Shown in pieces: positions 56,896-64,000 of a stretch of DNA of 64,000 nt; the first letter of the stretch is position 1, and every line of letters begins with the position of its first letter. Made by a program: the position numbers and the translations under genes. Under the pieces are notes generated by a model. That model had not been told where the DNA came from. It did no database searches and saw only the letters and a program-made list of their open reading frames with translations. The DNA lies in assembly GCA_037074705.1 (NCBI GenBank), contig CM073591.1:185529432-185593431 (forward strand). Direction: 5' to 3'. The DNA is from Zhengitettix transpicula. Taxonomy: Eukaryota; Arthropoda; Insecta; Orthoptera; Tetrigidae.

Positions 56896-57898
56896 GTTTG
56901 ACTGCTGTCCGCATGCTTCTTGGTCGCTTCCTTTGCTATCACGGTATTGGCGTAGGACCCTACGAAATATTTCAACTAGGATCAAAGATAAATGCTTCTG
57001 CAATAGCAGCTCTGCCATCGAAAGACATGAATCCGACTACTTTGTAAAGACTGGTAATGGCATGAAATACTGTATCTTAAGGACGTTTTCCTACCTACAT
57101 ATAACTGCCAGTAAATCGAGTTGTGGCCCAGGGTAATGCAGCTTACGCTGTAGCTTAGCTTTAAGAGTAACCGTCCTTCCTGCAACTTGGCAAAAAGTAT
57201 ATTAGAGTATATGTTCGACCGACATGAATTGAGTGATCCTCGTGTTTGGCGATTTAGGCAACATAGACACTGAGTCGCCAAGCGTTCAGTTTGCAATACA
57301 CGCAAGAGTCGTGAAGGGTGTGGTTGAGTTGTTTTTGGACATTCTAGAGTATTTACATACTGAGAAACATGTCGAGATTTGCGGCCGTTGTTGATAAGAA
57401 GTGCGAAATATGACATAGGAAATATGTATTGCATACATAAATAAAAGTAACAAATAAACAAAGTTTAAAGCGTAACTTTGGAGAAGCCTTGATTGGACAA
57501 GGACTCTAAGACCACGTCAAGGACTACCTGGATGGAAGGAACTCCGTGTTACTCCAAGAGATTTGCTGTTATTCCTTTTCTTTGAATTCTGAAACAACTT
57601 GAATTTCATTGATATCTGTAAGTTTCTTCACGTACTACATATATTTTCCCATAGGTATATGTAAACTGTAATATCCCTGTAACACAATATTTAAGTTTGT
57701 TTTGTGGTGACTTTTTTTATATATTTCTTCAGCCTGCACTTCTTGTAGTTTCCGTAGATCCTCGCTCCAATTATAATTTCAGTTTTTTTTTTATTTTATC
57801 AACTTTCTTGCACTTTTCCACATATACTTCTTTCCTCGGATTGCATTCATGTACTTTCATTGTTCTCTCGTTTATCCATTAGTTACTTTGCAATATAA
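56896..57898. other. Unassigned stretch
   Basis: A 159-codon frame lies on the minus strand (56982-57461), cysteine- and arginine-rich, without a domain. It is not supported as a gene. A T-rich low-complexity passage occupies 57700-57880. Confidence 0.3.
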
Positions 57899-57947
57899 GT
57901 GATAATACCACACAACGTTTCTGGGATCCTCACGTGCGAAGAAGGGC

Positions 57948-58523
57948 CTAGAGCGACACAGCTGCACTTTTCAGTTGACAAAACTCAAAAGCGACGAAAA
58001 CGCAACAACAATGGGAGACCCGAAGGGTTGGCGTAACAATAAGGGAGCAACGACAAAAGGAAAAACAGAAGCAATTATTGAGTTTCATAGTGTCTGTTTG
58101 TACATTAATAGCTGTGATGTTTGATTTAATTTGAAGCATCTCTGAAATGTTTGTGGAATTGTACCTGGTGTCAATGTCTAAAATCTTAGCATTTGGCCAA
58201 TCAAATGTATGTTTAGAATTGATGATATGTTTGGAGACTGCAGATTGTTTATCAATGGGAAGTTCGATATTAGATATATGTTCCTTGATACGTGTATTAA
58301 GGGAACGTTTTGTTTGCCCTATGTAGCAGGAATTACAATTAGAGGAAGATATTTTGTAAACAACACAATGTTTGCTGTAGATGTCAAGTTGGTCGTTGTG
58401 GTTTTTAATCAAGTAGGAAAGAGTATTAGTGGATCTGTAAATGATGGATATTTGATAATCTTCGAATATTAGGATAAATTTGTCGTTGCTCCCTCGTTGA
58501 TACGCCAACCCTTCGGCTCTCAC
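57948..58523 (-). pseudogene. GIY-YIG endonuclease domain of a Penelope-like element
   Basis: The frame encodes the C-terminal nuclease that nicks target DNA for Penelope-like retroelements. Residues about 53-85 show CVVYKISSSNCNSCYIGQTK then RSLNTRIKEHISNI: the VYKI...CYIG pair is the GIY-YIG signature, followed by the catalytic Arg in the R..EH helix. KHIINSKHTFDW and ISEMLQIK follow (the K.L...L...E.l.i pattern including the catalytic Glu). The last 50 residues, cysteine- and serine-rich, run into the non-coding terminus and are unlikely to be real protein. The N-terminal reverse transcriptase is absent, so the element is 5'-truncated. Confidence 0.85.
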
Positions 58524-58598
58524 ATTGTCGTTGCGTTTTCGTCGCTTTTGAGTTTTGTCAACTGACTAGTGCAGTTGTGTCGCTCTAGGCTCTTCTTC

Positions 58599-58638
58599 GC
58601 ACCTGAGGAAAGGGACAAGGATCCCAGAAACGTTGTGC
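58599..58638 (+). ncRNA. Hammerhead ribozyme motif (type I, Penelope terminus)
   Basis: This is the most complete hammerhead pattern in the window. Helix I is GCAC (58599-58602) with GTGC (58635-58638), four Watson-Crick pairs. The core is CTGAGGA (58603-58609, CUGANGA). Helix II contains GGGA/TCCC. GAAAC lies at 58627-58631, then GTT, the NUH triplet, directly before helix I. The first helix II pair is A-A rather than the usual G-C. Helix III would be very short, or made between two copies, as known for Penelope ribozymes. Cleavage would fall after 58634. Confidence 0.6.
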
Positions 58639-58680
58639 GGTATTGATATTGTCACTTTTTAGTCTGAATTGGCTAACTTT

Positions 58681-59229
58681 CTTATTCTTTATTTTGAATC
58701 AGTCGAAATTTTTTTTCAATTTTTTCATTTAACTTTGCAATATATTCCAATTCTTTTTATATCACCATTTTTTTCTTTTTTCAGTACTGTTCACTTGATA
58801 ACTTCTCTTCATTTCTTCGTTTATTTTTACATTAAATTGTTTCCAAATTTCGAAAATTCTATGAAGTAAATTATTTACGCATCTCCCATATAATATGTTT
58901 ATAGTCTTACAAGGCAGACGAAAGTTACCATTGATACGGGCATGCTTAAGAAAAAAAAATAGCACTACATTTGACGAAACTCAATCCCGGACCATTTGTC
59001 GGAGAAACAGTGCACCATCTTTCGCCACAGACAACTGTAATTCGAAAAACATTTTAATTTAATGTAAAAGTGCAGAGTTAAATCGTATGATACAGACTGT
59101 AAACGCAAATTTTTCTTTCTATATCAGGTAGCGTAGGAAGATCCAATTCTAATATGTATATATTCATAATTTTTTATAATTCTGTCAGCCTTTTGATATA
59201 ATGAAATCATTTTAACGTCAGTGATCATG
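58681..59229. other. AT-rich, nothing recognised
   Basis: No coding family or repeat match. 'aatcccggaccatt' near 58985 is vaguely B-box-like on the minus strand but has no A box partner. Confidence 0.35.
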
Positions 59230-59570
59230 GAAGGTGGGCATACGGTAAGAGTTGTCCGCTATTCCTTTTGGAATAGTCGGCCAGCTGCTTCCTAAATCGG
59301 TCAAGGCACGGCGAGGGGAAAGCTGCGACCCCACAGCGAATCCCTCTCCCGCTATCGGAAGGGCGTGGGACAAGTACCAAATGCCCGAACCACCTGATGC
59401 AGGTTTTTCTAGCGGTTTCCCTGCATCACTTTTAGGCGAATTGCCGGGTAGGATCCTTAAACCATAGCCCGGGGGCCCTAGTTAACCCTCTACCCTTCCG
59501 CATGCCCCCTTTCAAATCCTTTCCTATGCTATTGAAGAGAAGTTGCCTCTATGTGGATTACCCTCGTGTA
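59230..59570 (+). other. GC-rich unassigned block
   Basis: The composition changes sharply to about half GC. The phrases 'ctctcccgctatcggaaggg' and 'gcgaattgccgggtaggatc' look like a structured or formerly selected sequence, not random DNA. The open frame of 71 codons here has no domain. It could be the 3' end of a retroelement or a repeat of unknown family. Only one copy is in the window. Confidence 0.4.
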
Positions 59571-60349
59571 GCCTGTTACCCTAAAAAAAGGAAGGTATGA
59601 AATAACATCAAACTTTGATTTATCCTTTCAATATATAAACATACCGTGGACAGAAACGTCTGAATTTATATTAAAAAATGTTTCAATTGATCGCACAACA
59701 AGAAAATTCAGCGTATTATTTGCTTATTTTTAAATTTCAGCAAAAATTAGAAATAACTTTAACTCTACCGCAGTTATAGAAATTCGGGAGGAGGAAGGAC
59801 GAGGTTCGAAACCCCGTGCTTATCCTTATTCGAAAATTTCCCGGAATGTTGAGTAGAATGGTTTGATGACATATCTACAATCAGGATATTTTCTTCCCGT
59901 TTATAAGAGAAGTATTTATTCTAAGACAAGGCTGCATGAAGTTCCCATCAGCAACTGTTACCTAGTCTGGTACACTCTTGCTCTTACTCACTTTAGCAAA
60001 TTTAAAAATTTGCGGAGTAATTTACAAATGCAGGACCGATCCTCACCTCAACATCTCCGATGAGCTGGACGCACCTGAACTGCGCGGAAATAGGGAAACG
60101 TCGCAATGGAATGCTTGCTAATGGATTAGTTCCGTGCATCCTGCCACGCCTAGCAGCTGTAATTGCCAACTTGCTTATCAAACAACGTCTTTTTTTCCCA
60201 GATGAACGCCTATAATTCACACGCTATGTCCCGAGAGGCTCGTAACTTGATCTGTCCACAAAAGGGAAGAAACAAAGTCGTATTTTAACCGTATTTCCCG
60301 GCGCGCTGTTAAAAAAAAAACTTGGGCAAACGTCCACAAACATCGCTAC
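59571..60349. other. Unassigned stretch with an isolated B-box-like site
   Basis: The sequence 'acgaggttcgaaaccccgt' (about 59802-59820) resembles a tRNA T-arm or SINE B box with one mismatch in the stem, but no A box lies at a proper distance upstream. The 60000-60240 part is less AT-rich and carries a 72-codon minus frame without domain. Confidence 0.35.
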
Positions 60350-61490
60350 TTAAACACTTGCCGCCATTGTATACAAGAAATTCACATTTTTTAACATTTA
60401 CAATTCACGCCACCATACAATTTATGCCGGCGGAATGTTAAATTAATCATAATCAGTATGACGACTCACTGGAACTGAATCGAGTCAAGAAATTATTATA
60501 AAACCAAAAATAGCCATGTACGACAACAGTGTGAAAAATCCTCCCGGTACATTGAGAGTCATAACTATTCCCGGTACCTTTAGAGAGACTAAAAGAACCG
60601 TGGTTCCCAAATAGAGAAAAAAAGTACTCGTCAATTACTTGTGGAACCTGAGGCTGAGACTGAAAAATATTCCCAATATGATAACAATATAAATACTCCC
60701 GGTACCTTAAAGTTTCATAAATACTCTCGATACGCCAAGACACTCAAAAACATTTCTAGTACCCCATTATTATAAAAAATATGCTTGTTTCGTTAAGAGA
60801 GTCTTAAATACTTCCGGAACGTTAATAGAGTCGAAAAATACTCCGTGTACCCAATAGGCGACTTTTTATAGCACGATGTGTCATCGAACAAAATTTAATT
60901 TGTTAAATATATTCTTGGTACCTTGAGAGAGTAAAACGAAGTCCGGTACCTTAATAGAGTGAAAAATACTCACTGTACTTCAATGGTTGAATAATACTCC
61001 CTGAACCATAAGAGAAGAGTCAAATATACTCTCGGTATCTTGAGAGAGAAAAAAATACTCCGGTACCCTAAGTTAGTCAAATGGCCTTGAGAAAGTAAAA
61101 AAATATTCCCAGTGCCCTAATAGAGTAAAAAATACTTCCGGTTCCTAAAGGAGTAAAAAATACTTCTCGTACGTTGCGAGAAGAGTAAAAAAACTCTGTT
61201 GCATTAATAGTGTAGTAAAAAATACTCCCGGCACGTTAACATAAGAAATTAAAAAATATTCCCGGAATTCTAATAGAATAAAAAATTCTCCCCACTACCT
61301 TAAGACAGTAAAACATAATGCCAGTACCTTAAGAGACTGTAACACAGTCTCGTTACCATAAAATAACGTTCATAGAATAAAAATCACTACCACTTAAGAG
61401 AAACAAATACTCTCGGTTCCTTAAAGGAGTCAAACTAATCCCGGTACTCTAAGGGAGTGAAATATACTCACGATCCCAAACCATCTACTT
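60350..61490 (+). repeat. Large minisatellite, ~30 bp unit with 'cggtacc'
   Basis: About 30 degenerate units follow the theme aaaatactcccggtacctt / aagagagt, seen for example near 60541, 60571, 60698, 60935, 61035, 61055, 61250, 61325 and 61440. Unit length varies by a few bases. The introductory part (60350-60510) is not repetitive but is duplicated at 61945-62050. It is probably a Helitron-derived array expanded by slippage or unequal exchange. Confidence 0.8.
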
Positions 61491-61944
61491 TTTTTCCCTC
61501 GATCGTGACCAAAGTAGGGTAGAAATTCTTTTATGAATTTAAGATTAAGCGGTACTTTGATTGATCTTCAAGTTCTTTGTCAGAATTGAACTCACTAAAC
61601 TCCATTAGCACGTATTCGACACCAATCAGGGTTTCATTATTATTTTGATTTTTCGGGTGTTCCATTGTCTGGGTAAAGGAGTAGAAAGGTGAGCAATAAA
61701 AAGACGAAAATGTGAAACAGAAAAGAAAACACCAAAGAAAACAAGAAAACAGAAAGAAATCCTTTCCGAACTTGTAGACGACCTTTCACGTCACGTCGTC
61801 ACTTTAGCCTAACTTGTTTCTTGTACTCTGTCATTCTGTTTTTCTTTTTTCCAGAATTTCCCTGGTATTTATGTATATAAGCCCGCAAAAGTATTTAATT
61901 GGCGACTAATCACTTTGCCAACTCGGGATTAAACCGGAATGAGA
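61491..61944. other. Unassigned stretch between two related minisatellites
   Basis: An A-rich/G-poor passage ('gaaaacaagaaaacagaaag' near 61736) is present. No gene is recognised. Confidence 0.4.
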
Positions 61945-62395
61945 GTCACATTTTTTAACATTTAAATTCCACCGGCATAAATTGTGTGGGGGCGTGAAAT
62001 GTAAATTCATCATAATCAGTATGACCTTCAAGTAATGAAATCTTTATAAAGTACCGCAACTGTAAGAAAAATCCTCCCGGTACATTTAGAGTCATAAATA
62101 TTCCCGGTACCTTTCGAGAGACTAAAATAAACGTGGTTCCCTAATAGAGAACAAAAGTGTACTCGTCAATTACTTCTGGAACCTTATGAGACTCCAAAAT
62201 ATTCCCAGTATGATATTTAAAAATATTCCCGGTACCTTAAAGTTTCATATAAATACTCTCGATACGCCAAACTCAAAAACATTGCTGGTACCCCATTATT
62301 ATCAAAAATATGCTTATTTCGTTAAGAGAGTCATAATACTTCCGGAACGATAATAGTGTCGAAAATACTCTGTGTACCCAATAGACAACTTTCGC
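61945..62395 (+). repeat. Partial duplicate of 60350-60870
   Basis: It follows the same sequence order as the first 500 bases of the previous block: 'cataatcagtatgac', 'tcctcccggtacatt', 'tactcgtcaattactt', 'ctctcgatacgccaa', 'ccccattattat', 'tcgttaagagagtc'. Small indels differ. Direct orientation, about 1.54 kb apart. Confidence 0.85.
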
Positions 62396-62739
62396 GTGTC
62401 AGAGTGATCCTTCCTTCATGAGTGCCGAGCACCTGCATGTAGGTAAGGAACCAATTAAAAAGTTCCTGATCTGCTCTCGGGGTCAGTGGCGGGGCCCCTA
62501 CAAACCGGTTAACACTGGGTTTCTACGAAGTCTACAAAGAAATTCAAACGGGGTTTAAGCTTGTAGAGCTGTCAGGTAACCTTAACCAAGTCATGCCCGA
62601 TACCGTCTACTGCGACGTTAAATTAGAATATAATCGAATGTGCAATATAGGGTCTGGATCCCTTCTAGTATAATAAAATCATTTATAAGATATAAACATA
62701 ATACACATGAAAATGATTATTCTCATAGGACACTAATAG
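62396..62739. other. Moderate-GC unassigned block
   Basis: The phrase 'gatctgctctcggggtcagt' and flanking sequence are GC-richer than the surroundings. It has no domain and no second copy in the window. Confidence 0.35.
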
Positions 62740-62789
62740 TGCCATTTATATATAGCGATGGTGTGTCTTTTGATTGTTTCTTTGTCAAT

Positions 62790-63190
62790 ACTATAAGAGT
62801 AGATTTCTGCTCGTTCAGCTTTATCCTCCATTGTTTAGTCCAGTCAGCTTCTAGCAGTCTTCTAGTTTGAAAGGTTTTAGTCTTTCTCTACTGCAAGTAA
62901 CACGGTGTCACCTGCATATGTAGCTACCTCAGTTACTTACAATTTTGGGATATCATTACTATATAGTAAGTAGAGGATAGGACCCAGGACGCTACCTTGC
63001 GCCACTCAGGCTCTTACCTCTTTCAGACCAGAATATTCGTCTTCTTGTTTACTTTTGAATAGTCTGTCTGTGATCTATGATGTTAATAACTCTACATATT
63101 GCTTTGGCAGCATTTTGTTTAGTTTAGGTATCAAGCCTTTATGTATAACTTTGTCGAAGGCTAGCGAACGTTTATGAAGACTGTTGAACA
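62790..63190 (-). pseudogene. Non-LTR reverse transcriptase fragment, second copy of the Jockey-like family
   Basis: On the minus strand AFDKVIHKGLIPKLNKMLP matches the aFD.V.h..Li.Kl motif. VAQGSVLGPILYLLYSNDIP follows, the PQGS.LgP.Ly..Y.nDi motif, and then EVATYAGDTVLLAVEKD, a decayed catalytic box (ADDT changed to AGDT). The nucleotide sequence parallels 30780-31150. Stops interrupt the frame. Confidence 0.82.
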
Positions 63191-63215
63191 TACTTGTACC
63201 AGAAATCTAATCTAA

Positions 63216-64000
63216 TCTAATAAATAAAGCAGAGAGTTTGTATATTTGTATGTTCCTAATACAAATTTTATCGCGTGGACAGAATTCAACAAAAATTGGT
63301 ATATATATTCTGCCAAAATCGAGAACCAATACTGTGGGGGTGAGAAACCCCTAGAATAAACGTGGAAATAATTATAGTTGAAATAAGTTACGAATTAGTG
63401 TTAAATTACTTCGCGAGACGATGACGTCATAAATTTTCAAGACATTGACGCATCATAAAAATATAGTTCTGTATTTCTAAATGAAATAAAGCAGAAATAT
63501 TTTGATTGAATAAAAAGTAAAAATTTTTTCAGTAATACTCCATCAATCTAATAAATAAATCAAATAGAAATAAAAAACAATACGAAATAGTTTACCATCA
63601 TTGCGCAAAGTTAATTTGGAAATATTCTCCATCTTATTAAAGCCAATATGGCGCCTTATAATACATTCAAATGTGGGTCGGTGGAGATTTATAAAATTTT
63701 AAATATAACGTATTATTGTATCCTGTATAATATATCAGAAGATAATAAGATTTGTCTAAGGTACGACTGTTGAATTATATGTTTGTAACTATAAAAGTAT
63801 TCAAAATGACGTACGGAACTCCGAAAGTTTTTATGGTCGTTATTCTATTAATGCACTCTCAGTCAAAGGTATGTACAGAAATAGGAACATTTATATTGAA
63901 TTAAAAGTACAATTAATTGTACTTTACGCAACGTATTTCTATAAATTTGTATAAATGTAAACAAATTATTGCGTGCAATTTGTGTCGTGAAACAAAAATT
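63216..64000 (+). mobile_element. Helitron family A 5' block, cut by the window edge
   Basis: It begins TCTAATAAATAAAGCAGAGA after an A and is nearly identical to 13439-14240 throughout, including 'cgatgacgtcataaattttc' and 'aattgtactttacgcaacgt'. A small insertion near 63546 repeats 'ctaataaataaatcaa'. The 3' end is outside the window. Confidence 0.75.

Larger units (their letters stand above)
57899..58680 (-). mobile_element. Penelope-like element, 3' part with inverted termini
   Basis: It is bounded by related inverted blocks: 'taccacacaacgtttctggg' near 57906 and 'cccagaaacgttgtgcggta' near 58623. In between lies a GIY-YIG endonuclease frame on the minus strand. The reverse transcriptase part is missing. 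The same terminal blocks occur at 7046, 29500-29725 and 43995. Confidence 0.85.

Noticed and set aside
56982..57461. 159-codon minus-strand frame as a gene
   Set aside because: No domain, signal or membrane segment, odd composition and no splice context.
59802..59820. tRNA T-arm-like sequence as an RNA gene
   Set aside because: No A box, acceptor stem or anticodon arm could be placed around it.

Overview
This 64 kb window looks like AT-rich insect nuclear DNA (inference). The evidence is one recognisable host gene of the methuselah-like (Mth) GPCR family, spread over exons about 20 kb apart, embedded in a dense and mostly decayed set of transposable elements typical of large arthropod genomes: mariner, Tc1, piggyBac, PIF/Harbinger, hAT, Helitron, Penelope-like, non-LTR retrotransposons and SINEs. 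There are no bacterial-type operons, no intact long ORFs, no complete tRNA or rRNA gene and no CRISPR. The species cannot be named from the sequence alone.

Host gene: on the minus strand, 25794-25969 holds a start codon, a signal peptide and a first cysteine block (KCC...CV). 5422-5804 holds the rest of a Mth-like ectodomain (CPCKAAPCVRKCC). The first exon ends in phase 1 and the second begins in phase 1, so they can be joined across a 20 kb intron filled with transposons. The seven-transmembrane exons must lie beyond the left edge. A GC-richer stretch at 42119-42236 (minus) has a signal-peptide-like ORF ending at a perfect CAG|GTAAGT donor and is a candidate upstream or alternative first exon.

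Layout: 1-3.9 kb unassigned with microsatellites; 3.9-5.2 kb mariner; 5.4-5.8 kb Mth exon; 6.6-8.4 kb Helitron-like element interrupted by a Penelope fragment; 10.5-11.3 kb PIF/Harbinger element with a MADF ORF; 11.8-23.3 kb a cluster of non-autonomous Helitrons, two of them large and in opposite orientation with ~280 bp internal repeats; 24.4-25.7 kb second mariner; 25.8-26.0 kb Mth first exon; 26.2-27.7 kb Helitron; 29.5-29.7 kb Penelope palindrome; 30.4-33.5 kb SINE, LINE and Helitron pieces; 35.0-36.3 kb a near-intact mariner; 37.1-38.0 kb Tc1 remnant; 39.3-40.1 kb minisatellite; 40.6-41.5 kb a ~160 bp tandem array with hammerhead-ribozyme-like cores; 48.3-49.2 kb interleaved MITEs including a piggyBac-type one; 51.7-58.7 kb LINE, Helitron, hAT and Penelope remains; 60.3-62.4 kb a 'ggtacc' minisatellite and its partial duplicate; 62.7-64 kb LINE and Helitron pieces.

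The most interesting signals are the hammerhead-like tandem array at 40.6-41.5 kb (a retrozyme-like candidate), the recurrence of hammerhead-like cores at Penelope-type termini across the window (best at 58599-58638), the Mth gene split by transposons with a possible alternative first exon, the 780 bp PIF/Harbinger derivative carrying a MADF protein, and the interleaved inverted repeats near 48.3-49.2 kb.
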